Assembly (NCBI GenBank): GCA_003258795.1
Contig: QHMH01000014.1
Coordinates: forward strand, 1 to 64,000
Source: Candidatus Melainabacteria bacterium
GTDB taxonomy: Bacteria; Cyanobacteriota; Vampirovibrionia; Gastranaerophilales; Gastranaerophilaceae
DNA: 64,000 nucleotides
Direction of reading: 5' to 3'
In this document: piece by piece, positions 58,197-64,000 of the stretch
Numbering within the stretch: position 1 is the stretch's first letter
Layout of the letters: the number at the start of each line of letters is the position of its first letter
Made by a program: the position numbers and the translations under genes
The notes under the pieces: model-generated
Told to the model about the DNA's origin: nothing
Seen by the model: only the letters and a program-made list of their open reading frames with translations
Database searches by the model: none

Positions 58197-58466
58197 CTAT
58201 GAAGGATTTTCTTCTTTTTGTTTGTTGATCATGCTTTGGATTTTATCCATAATTTCTTCACCCTTATCTTGAAGATCTGAAATTATGTTTTCAGCTTTTT
58301 CTTGAATTTCTTTTACTTTCTTGTCTGTTTTATCTGCAACATCTCTTGAAACATCTTTAATAGCTTCTCTTGTTTCTTCCCCAGATTGAGGTGCTAATAA
58401 CAATCCAGCGATTGCACCAATAACACCGCCGACAACACATCCTGCAATAAATTTTCCTGTTGACAT
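58197..58466 (-). CDS. YtxH-like membrane-anchored protein
   Basis: It has 89 residues. The N-terminal Gly-rich hydrophobic helix GCVVGGVIGAIAGLLLAPQSGEETR (positions 9-33; the LLLAPxSGxETR motif is the YtxH signature) is followed by a long charged coiled coil. YtxH proteins in Bacillus respond to general stress. AAGGAG precedes the ATG. It is paralogous to the 106-residue gene at 58870. Confidence 0.85.
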   Translation of the reverse strand: MSTGKFIAGCVVGGVIGAIAGLLLAPQSGEETREAIKDVSRDVADKTDKKVKEIQEKAENIISDLQDKGEEIMDKIQSMINKQKEENPS

Positions 58467-58479
58467 GAAATTTCTCCTT

Positions 58480-58860
58480 TTATTTCTTTACAAACGACTT
58501 AACCAGTGACACTATCCACTGAAATGCAGTTCTTACGGCACCTTTAGAAAATAACCTTGCTCGTGAAAAAGCCAACAAACCTGCTGCCGTGAAACCGCTA
58601 AAAAACTTTGAAACACCGCTGACGTTTTTGTCAACACTGTTTACCACCGCACTTATCCCTGAAAGTGTAGAATTCACTTCCTCAAGTATCGGTTTTGATT
58701 CTTCTTTTACCATTACAACTGTTTCATCAAGGTTTTTTACCAATTTTGACAAATCAGAAAGTAATTTTACGACAAATGCTCCAATCAACAAAACCATTAG
58801 AGCTGTCGCAATAACTAAAAAAGTTAAACTTTGGTTTAATACAACTTGTGATAAATACAT
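58480..58860 (-). CDS. DUF948-like membrane protein
   Basis: It has 126 residues. One N-terminal helix (about 10-33, FLVIATALMVLLIGAFVVKLL) is followed by a helical region of the DUF948 pattern (LVKNLDETVVMVKEESKPILEEVNSTL) and a basic C-terminus. DUF948 and YtxH genes are often neighbours. The function is unknown; an envelope stress role is inferred from that pairing. AAGGAAGGG precedes the ATG. Confidence 0.8.
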   Translation of the reverse strand: MYLSQVVLNQSLTFLVIATALMVLLIGAFVVKLLSDLSKLVKNLDETVVMVKEESKPILEEVNSTLSGISAVVNSVDKNVSGVSKFFSGFTAAGLLAFSRARLFSKGAVRTAFQWIVSLVKSFVKK

Positions 58861-58869
58861 AACCCTTCC

Positions 58870-59190
58870 TTAATTAAATTCTCCGTCTATACGACAAATT
58901 TCAATTTCTTCAAGTTCTTTTGCTTTACGGAGTCGTCTTGCACGAACTGAATTAACTAACTTTCTAAAAGCTCTTTCTGCCTGATATTTTAGAAAATCTA
59001 CTTTTTCAGAAACTTGTTTTGATATGTTTTCCATATCTTCACTGTGTTCTTCTTTATAATCATTTATTGCTTTTTTTACTTCTTCTCTTGTTTCTTTTCC
59101 TGCCTTCGGTGCTAACAAAATTCCTGCAATTATTCCACCAAGAACTCCTGCTAACAATCCCGAATCAAAACCGCAATTTTTATCAGACAT
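58870..59190 (-). CDS. YtxH-like protein, first of the cluster
   Basis: It has 106 residues from ATG 59190 (MSDKNCGF), which has GAGAGGTGGG upstream; the frame continues 20 codons further into the promoter. The hydrophobic GVLGGIIAGILLAPKAGKETR segment gives the YtxH signature, followed by a helical charged tail ending in RRLRKAKELEE. A promoter TTGAAA-16-TATACT lies at 59216-59243 and should drive the four-gene cluster. Confidence 0.82.
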   Translation of the reverse strand: MSDKNCGFDSGLLAGVLGGIIAGILLAPKAGKETREEVKKAINDYKEEHSEDMENISKQVSEKVDFLKYQAERAFRKLVNSVRARRLRKAKELEEIEICRIDGEFN

Positions 59191-59215
59191 TTGCCCACCT
59201 CTCTTTTCTTCGATT

Positions 59216-59243
59216 AGTATAACATATTCCGAAAAAATTTCAA
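59216..59243 (-). promoter_or_regulatory. Promoter of the YtxH-DUF948-YtxH-HD-GYP cluster
   Basis: On the minus strand TTGAAA (59238-59243) and TATACT (59216-59221) have a 16-nt spacer. This is a housekeeping type, unlike the regulon element. Confidence 0.6.
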
Positions 59244-59327
59244 TCCGCAAGACTCTTAAAATATTAAAAACAGTACACTTAAACTACTACCCTTGGGTAG
59301 CAAAATCATGTACAAAATCTTAAAAGT

Positions 59328-59615
59328 TTAAATCATAGAAACAGAAATAATAACTGTTAACATTACTGATAGAACATGTGCCAAATCTTTACGTTTTGCA
59401 TAAGTTGCATTAGCAGCATTGAGAGCATAACAAACCGCAGTCATTTTACGACCCAAAACAGACATACATTTTCCAGCAAGAGCATAATCATTCATTGATA
59501 CCATCATTTTATCTGGATCAATTGCAGATTCAGGTAATCTTGGTTGATTTACCTGCTTTTGTGCATATCTCTTTACGATAAATTGTTCTAAACTATCTTT
59601 CGGTCCGATGCTCAT
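59328..59615 (-). CDS. Small helical regulon protein, 95 residues (paralogue A)
   Basis: It shares MxIGPxD at the start, then PDKMMVSMNDYALA and the segment ALNAANATY with the 76-residue product of 59721-59951. It has an extra hydrophobic C-terminal segment (about 78-95, VLSVMLTVIISVSMI), so it may be membrane-tethered. The DPDKM...DYALA...K pattern recalls the DPxxL...Y...K layout of type III secretion needle or inner-rod proteins (MxiH/EscF class). That is a weak resemblance. There is no signal peptide. A ribosome site GAGGAG precedes the ATG by about 14 nt. Confidence 0.65.
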   Translation of the reverse strand: MSIGPKDSLEQFIVKRYAQKQVNQPRLPESAIDPDKMMVSMNDYALAGKCMSVLGRKMTAVCYALNAANATYAKRKDLAHVLSVMLTVIISVSMI

Positions 59616-59642
59616 GGCAAAAACCTTACACTCCTCGACTTC

Positions 59643-59680
59643 TACATGTATATAAAAAAAATATTCTTCCTCAAATTTCA
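59643..59680 (-). promoter_or_regulatory. Shared regulon promoter element (copy 9)
   Basis: On the minus strand TGAAATTTG (59680 downward) and TTTTATATACATGTA (59657-59643) have spacing of 21. Confidence 0.65.
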
Positions 59681-59720
59681 GAAAGAATATTTTTTGTTAC
59701 AAAACTTAATCTATATGTTT

Positions 59721-59951
59721 TTATGCAAATGTTTTTCTATATTGTGCGTTTGCAGCATTAACACTTGAACAAGCAAGTTTTAATCTTTGTTGGATGGCAA
59801 TCATATTTCTTGAAACCAAAGAGTAATCGTTCATTGCTGACATTACCTTTTCTGGACTTACCATTGATGCTAAACCAGGGTTATCAACTTTAACTGTTGC
59901 ATATTTCTTAACCAACATTTTATCTATATAATCTTGAGGACCAATTGCCAT
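59721..59951 (-). CDS. Small helical regulon protein, 76 residues (paralogue B)
   Basis: Start MAIGPQDYIDKMLVKKYATVKVD, then a loop VSPEKVMSAMNDYSLVSRN and a helix ending SVNAANAQYRKTFA. It has no signal peptide, membrane segment or Cys pair (one Cys). Size, a helix-loop-helix layout, the PEK...DYS...K order and an aromatic C-terminus recall type III secretion needle proteins of about 80 residues, but identity to them is low. It and paralogue A are separated by about 105 nt and each has its own regulon promoter. AGGAG precedes the ATG. Other helical-hairpin families remain possible. Confidence 0.65.
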   Translation of the reverse strand: MAIGPQDYIDKMLVKKYATVKVDNPGLASMVSPEKVMSAMNDYSLVSRNMIAIQQRLKLACSSVNAANAQYRKTFA

Positions 59952-59980
59952 CTTTTCTTCTCCTATATCTCTTTTATCCT

Positions 59981-60018
59981 TGTATCTATATAAAGTTTTT
60001 CTTGAAGAAAAAATTGAC
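59981..60018 (-). promoter_or_regulatory. Shared regulon promoter element (copy 10)
   Basis: On the minus strand GTCAATTTTTT (60018 downward) and CTTTATATAGATACA (59995-59981) have C-to-C spacing of 21. The start codon is 44 nt beyond. Confidence 0.75.
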
Positions 60019-60058
60019 TTTTTTCTTTCATGTTTGTTAAGAAATATTAACCAACCAA

Positions 60059-61036
60059 TTACTTATTGTTAAAATCTTTAATATTATCCATTGTAATTTT
60101 TAGTATTTCTAATATCGCATCAGAGGTGTTGTAAGCAATATGAGGAGTAATAATAACATTTGGTAGTTCTGCCATTTTTTGAGCGATAAAGGCCTGTTTA
60201 ATGCATTCTTTTGACGTTTCACCAATAGTCTTTAAGAAGAAATCAGAATTAAAGTTTATTTTTTCACACTCAATAACATCTAAAGCGCAGCCTCTAATAC
60301 GATTTTCAATAATAGCTTCGTATAGTGCAAATACATCTACGAGTTCACCTCTTGATGTATTTATTAAAAAGGCTGTATTTTTCATTTGATTAAATTCATT
60401 CTTTGAAAAAATATGATAATTCTCTCTTTTGTATGGAACGTGAAGAGTGATTATATCAGAGTTTTTAATAAGCGCTTCAAGCGAAACATAGTTAATTTTT
60501 AAATCTTTTTTTTCAAACAAGTCGTATGCAAGAATTTTCATCCCAAAGGCATGGGCAAGTTTGCAAACACCTGTTCCAATTTGACCAGTTCCTACAACAC
60601 CTAATGTTAGTTTATTCAAATCTCTACCGAGGTATTTTTCATTATCTGCATTTTGACTTTTAACATCTTCGCATGCTTTCATTATGTTTCTTGTTAGACA
60701 TAAAATAAGTCCAAATGTATATTGAGCAACTGTTGTAGCTCCATACGAAGGAACATTTTTTACTGTTATGTTTCTCTTTTCACATTCTTTTATATCAATG
60801 TGATTAACCCCAGTTGATCTTGTTGCAATTAGTTTTAAGTTTGGAAGTTCGTTAAGAACATCTTTTGTTATTGAAGAATTTATAAATGGGCTTATTATTT
60901 CAATTTTTTCTTTTTCTACTTTTGAAATATTTTTCAAAACATTGTTTATCGTTGAGTCAAATAAAACAAAATTGTCATTTAAAAGAGAATTTTTCTCTGT
61001 TTCTCTAACCTCAAAAAAGTATATTTTATTATTCAT
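60059..61036 (-). CDS. D-2-hydroxyacid dehydrogenase (D-lactate dehydrogenase-like)
   Basis: It has 325 residues. The NAD-binding motif GVVGTGQIGTGV is near residues 145-156. The catalytic Arg is in NTSRGELVD near 230, the Glu in DVIECEK near 258, and the His in ITPHIAYN near 298. RSTGVNHIDI is the substrate-domain segment. It likely reduces pyruvate or a related 2-oxoacid to the D-hydroxyacid with NADH. It is a single-gene unit with AAAGGAG before the ATG. The exact substrate is not set by sequence. Confidence 0.9.
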   Translation of the reverse strand: MNNKIYFFEVRETEKNSLLNDNFVLFDSTINNVLKNISKVEKEKIEIISPFINSSITKDVLNELPNLKLIATRSTGVNHIDIKECEKRNITVKNVPSYGATTVAQYTFGLILCLTRNIMKACEDVKSQNADNEKYLGRDLNKLTLGVVGTGQIGTGVCKLAHAFGMKILAYDLFEKKDLKINYVSLEALIKNSDIITLHVPYKRENYHIFSKNEFNQMKNTAFLINTSRGELVDVFALYEAIIENRIRGCALDVIECEKINFNSDFFLKTIGETSKECIKQAFIAQKMAELPNVIITPHIAYNTSDAILEILKITMDNIKDFNNK

Positions 61037-61174
61037 AATCGCTCCTTTTTTGAAGTCTAAAGATTTTAAAAGAAAAATTCAATTGTCGTAGTTAATTAAA
61101 ATGTATACCCGATTAACCGATACATATTTTTAATGGTCGATTTAAATTATTGTCGTAGAGATAAGGAGAAAAAA

Positions 61175-61636
61175 ATGAAACATGATTTGATTATTAAGGA
61201 ACCCGAACTAAGTTTTGATAGTATTCACCAAGAATTGAATAATTTCTTGCGAGATACATTTATGGAAAGTGTTTTTTCGCATCCTCTTACGATGAGAAAA
61301 AATTTGACTTGGCGTCCAGCTATTGAAATGAAGCAAACACCAAAGGAATATAAAATTAAAGTTCAACTTCCAGGGGTAAATAAAGATGCAATCAATGTAG
61401 AAGTAAATAATGACTTTGTTACAATTTCTGCAGAAATAAAAGAAGAAAAAACTGAAAACGAAGAAGAAACAAAAACTTGTGAATTCAGATATGGTAAATA
61501 TATGAGAACAATTTCTCTTGAAACACCGGTAAAGGCTGATGAGAGCGAAGCTGAATATAATAATGGCGTTTTAAAAATTAGACTTAAAAAACAACAAACA
61601 GAAAAAAATAATATGAAAAAATTAACGATTAAATAA
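61175..61636 (+). CDS. Small heat shock protein Hsp20
   Basis: It has 153 residues from ATG 61175, which has AAGGAGAAA upstream; the frame extends 14 codons further without such a site. The alpha-crystallin domain runs from WRPAIEMKQTPKEYKIKVQLPGV through NGVLKIRLKK, including the ending GVLKI-R-L motif. It is an ATP-independent chaperone that holds unfolding proteins. No heat-shock-specific element (such as CIRCE) is visible upstream. A terminator follows. Confidence 0.94.
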   Translation: MKHDLIIKEPELSFDSIHQELNNFLRDTFMESVFSHPLTMRKNLTWRPAIEMKQTPKEYKIKVQLPGVNKDAINVEVNNDFVTISAEIKEEKTENEEETKTCEFRYGKYMRTISLETPVKADESEAEYNNGVLKIRLKKQQTEKNNMKKLTIK

Positions 61637-61644
61637 CATCCGAA

Positions 61645-61683
61645 GGCAAAAAAAAGAGAAGATTATCTTCTCTTTTTTTTGCC
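61645..61683 (+). terminator. hsp20 terminator
   Basis: GGCAAAAAAAAGAGAAGA pairs with TCTTCTCTTTTTTTTGCC around a TTA loop, with the T run inside the stem. Confidence 0.85.
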
Positions 61684-61751
61684 TCTTGTTTTTTTAAATA
61701 TTTATGTAAAAATTAAGGTACAGTCATTACTGATTGTATTTTTTTTTGCTT

Positions 61752-61764
61752 GTCGATTTTCGAC
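61752..61764. repeat. Short palindrome upstream of the SNF2 gene
   Basis: GTCGATTTTCGAC has 5-bp arms and sits in the SNF2 upstream region about 45 nt before the GTG. It could be an operator. I cannot name a regulator. Confidence 0.3.
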
Positions 61765-61806
61765 ATGAATGTGGTAGCATAACGGAAAGAGATATACTCA
61801 ACGAAC

Positions 61807-64000
61807 GTGAGTACGAAGAAGTTTAATTTTAAATACTTAAAAGACAATGCATCTGCAGGAAGTTTTAGAAGAGGTTATGAGTGCTATTCTAATAATCTTA
61901 TTCTTGAATCTCGAGCAGAGAAGAACTTTTATCATGCAAAAGTTAAGGGAAATTACCAAGATTTTTATAATACAGACTTAATTTTTAAAAAAAATACGGT
62001 TGAGGCAAGATGTAATTGTCCATTGAAAGAAGAGTGGTGTAAGCATTCTGTTGCTGTTGCAATTAAAGCAATAAAAGAAAAGGCTTATGAAAACTTTTTA
62101 CTTACAAAATTTGATATTCAACCAGATTTACAAGATGAAAATACGGAACTTACGACAGAACCTAAAGGTAATTACATTTTTCATTTTAACAATAAAAGAA
62201 AACCAAACTTTTTTTCTTTGTTAATTATTTCAAGGGAAACAGGCAAGGTTGTAAGGTCTATTGAAAATATATTAAAGAAACTTATCGAGGAGCAAAGAAC
62301 TAACCCTAATTTTGAACTTAATAAAACACAAAAGGTCGAAATCGAAATCTTTAAACAACTCTTAAGCCTTGCAAGACAGGATAAAAAAGCTGGATGGTTT
62401 GATATGACTATATCAAGATTTGAAAACATGTTTCCTTTGCTTGCAATGGCAGATGAAGTTTTGGATGAAAAGACTAAAAGAAGATTAAAATTTACAGATA
62501 AAGAATGGCATTTGTGTCTTACCGTTAATTCTTCGAATACGGGAACAGTGATGTTAGCTCTTGAGTGGAGAAGACCTGATAGTGATGAGGTTTATCCGTT
62601 TGAAGAGATTAGATATTTTTCAAGACATTTAAAATGGGGTAGGTACAAAAACATTATATTCCCTACAAATGTAAATGTAGGTGCTATTCCACAATATCTT
62701 ACAAAGTCGTCATTTACAGACTTAAAAGATGCAGAGGGTGGTAAGTTTATATATGAAGAATTGCCTAAAATACAAGAAGTTACAGATGTGGAAATTTCTG
62801 AAACAATCAGCAAACTTATGCTTGAAAAAAGACCTCCATTAAATGTTGTGACTATGGGAATAGATTATGATCAATCTCTTAAAGCATCATTGGAATTTGA
62901 ATATGATGGTGTAAGAGTTCCATATTCTAAAACCGATAAATCTCCATATTTAACTATTAAAAAGAATGATAATATTTACTGGATAAAAAGAGATTTTGCC
63001 CATGAACAAAGGGCATACAATATGTTGTTAGCTTGTAAATTTGTTCCAATGCAAACAAACAACCTTGCTCTTGAAAAAGAAAATGCGATTGATTTTTACA
63101 ACTATTATATAAAGCAAGCGGGTGAGGGTTGGAAATTTGAAGAAAAAGACGATATGTCTTTCTACAAAATTATTGATGAACCTCTTAAACTTAAAGCAAA
63201 AGTTGATTTTACAAGTAATACCACTGATGGTTTTGAACTTACTCTTTATGCTCAAGTTGGCGACGAAATTATAAATTTTGATGAGATATATTCAACTATT
63301 CAAAGTGGCGAAAAATATAGCAGGGTTAGAAGTTTAGGTTTTGTAGAATTCCCAGCACAGGATATATATTCTATAATGCGTTCTTTCAATTCTTTTGATG
63401 TTTATAGAAACAATGAAGACAAATTTTTCGTAAAAACATATCGTGCTGGTCTTTTGAAAGAACTTGAAAACTTTGGTGCTGAACTTGTATTGAGTGATTC
63501 TTTTGCTGAATTCTGGTCACAAATGTCATCTTTCTCTACAAAAGATGATGTTCACACTCCAAAATCTGTTAAAGCTGAACTTCGTGAGTATCAAACGAAA
63601 GGTTTTAGTTGGCTTTGGTTTATGTATAAGTATGGGCTAAATGGAATATTGGCAGATGATATGGGGCTTGGTAAGACACTACAGGCACTGTGTCTTTTAC
63701 AAAAAGCAAAAGACGAAGATGGGCCAATGCCAACTCTTGTAATCTGTCCAACATCCGTTGTTTTTAACTGGGAAAATGAAATACAAAAGTTTACTCCAGA
63801 GTTAAGTTGTTTAAAATTATCAGGAACTGAAAGAAAAAATTTATTCAAGGAAATTCCAAATTATGATATTGTGATAACAAGTTATGCTCTTGTTAGAAGA
63901 GATATAGAGCAATTAAGAAAAGTTAATTTTAGATACATAATCTTGGATGAATCTCAAAATATCAAAAATGCACTTTCACAAACAGCGCAATGCGTAAAAA
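61807..64000 (+). CDS. SWIM-SNF2 family helicase (5' part, runs off the window)
   Basis: About 731 residues are visible from GTG 61807; the window ends inside the helicase core. An upstream stop at 61780-61782 limits the frame. Near residues 71-80 is the SWIM zinc motif CNCPLKEEWCKH. A long middle region of the bacterial SNF2-associated type follows. The SNF2 ATPase begins with REYQTKGFSWLWFMYKYG, Walker A DDMGLGKTLQ near 617, ICPTSVVFNW, and Walker B ILDESQNIKN near 715 (DESQ for DEAQ). It likely translocates on DNA. No clear ribosome site precedes the GTG at normal distance. Confidence 0.88.
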   Translation, partial: MSTKKFNFKYLKDNASAGSFRRGYECYSNNLILESRAEKNFYHAKVKGNYQDFYNTDLIFKKNTVEARCNCPLKEEWCKHSVAVAIKAIKEKAYENFLLTKFDIQPDLQDENTELTTEPKGNYIFHFNNKRKPNFFSLLIISRETGKVVRSIENILKKLIEEQRTNPNFELNKTQKVEIEIFKQLLSLARQDKKAGWFDMTISRFENMFPLLAMADEVLDEKTKRRLKFTDKEWHLCLTVNSSNTGTVMLALEWRRPDSDEVYPFEEIRYFSRHLKWGRYKNIIFPTNVNVGAIPQYLTKSSFTDLKDAEGGKFIYEELPKIQEVTDVEISETISKLMLEKRPPLNVVTMGIDYDQSLKASLEFEYDGVRVPYSKTDKSPYLTIKKNDNIYWIKRDFAHEQRAYNMLLACKFVPMQTNNLALEKENAIDFYNYYIKQAGEGWKFEEKDDMSFYKIIDEPLKLKAKVDFTSNTTDGFELTLYAQVGDEIINFDEIYSTIQSGEKYSRVRSLGFVEFPAQDIYSIMRSFNSFDVYRNNEDKFFVKTYRAGLLKELENFGAELVLSDSFAEFWSQMSSFSTKDDVHTPKSVKAELREYQTKGFSWLWFMYKYGLNGILADDMGLGKTLQALCLLQKAKDEDGPMPTLVICPTSVVFNWENEIQKFTPELSCLKLSGTERKNLFKEIPNYDIVITSYALVRRDIEQLRKVNFRYIILDESQNIKNALSQTAQCVK

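Noticed and set aside
1..64000. CRISPR arrays, insertion sequences or integrated elements
   Set aside because: No regularly spaced direct repeats, transposase or integrase frames, or terminal inverted repeats were seen.

Overview
This AT-rich window reads as chromosome of a Gram-negative bacterium. KdsA and KdsC (Kdo for lipopolysaccharide), GDP-fucose synthesis, type IV pilus assembly proteins, zinc-type L31 and a non-adenylylated-type glutamine synthetase sit among many lineage-specific proteins. My best guess is a gut relative of the cyanobacteria (Gastranaerophilales/Vampirovibrionia). That rests on gene style only and is not proven here. No insertion sequence, prophage or CRISPR array is visible.

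Layout. 1-4.6 kb: tail of an unseen gene, ispD, thiL, a 35-codon ORF, a divergent folP, and a GH13-like protein with lost catalytic residues. 4.7-9.6 kb: a multi-pass membrane protein, gmd, and a histidine kinase plus REC-GGDEF-REC protein pair. 9.6-13.2 kb: glnA, a candidate structured ncRNA, a glycine-zipper protein and a CHAP-like hydrolase. 13.2-25.6 kb: a thioesterase-rluB-coaE operon, a GT35 protein, a helicase-nuclease, cca, a second large membrane protein, prfA, fcl and rpmE. 25.7-36.8 kb: an alanine-type symporter, GH38 mannosidase, a pseudopilin remnant, adenine deaminase, the kdsC-TPR-aspartokinase operon, a sensor kinase and an OLD-type TOPRIM protein. 36.9-46.6 kb: a papain-like protease candidate, a tandem paralogue pair, a solute-binding protein, a radical SAM protein, PilM/N and PilO, rpsT, a repeat protein and speD. 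46.7-57.3 kb: a sigma factor, an SIS isomerase, gatB, kdsA, an MBL hydrolase, pheS, clpP, an acyl-CoA ligase, a radical SAM protein and tRNA-Gln. 57.3-64 kb: HD-GYP, YtxH and DUF948 genes, two small paralogues, a dehydrogenase, Hsp20 and the start of a SWIM-SNF2 helicase.

Main discovery. Ten separate places, nine of them in front of unrecognised or hydrolase-like proteins, carry the same two-part promoter-like element. It is G[C/A]AATTT followed by a CTTTATATACATGTA-like box. The distance between the marker bases is exactly 21 nt in eight copies and 20 nt in two. It does not look like the normal TTGxxx-17-TATAAT promoters seen before rpmE and glnA. The tenth copy lies upstream of a sigma-70-family gene at 46767-47654 whose promoter-contact residues are altered. 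I infer a dedicated regulon of envelope or secreted proteins, possibly autoregulated. Its members include two small needle-like paralogues, a CHAP-like hydrolase, a papain-like protease candidate, two large membrane proteins and a coiled-coil protein.

A second pattern is leaderless transcription. Seven genes (thiL, GH13-like, a histidine kinase, thioesterase, cca, GH38, kdsA) lack a Shine-Dalgarno sequence. Each has a -10 hexamer ending exactly 6 nt before its start codon.
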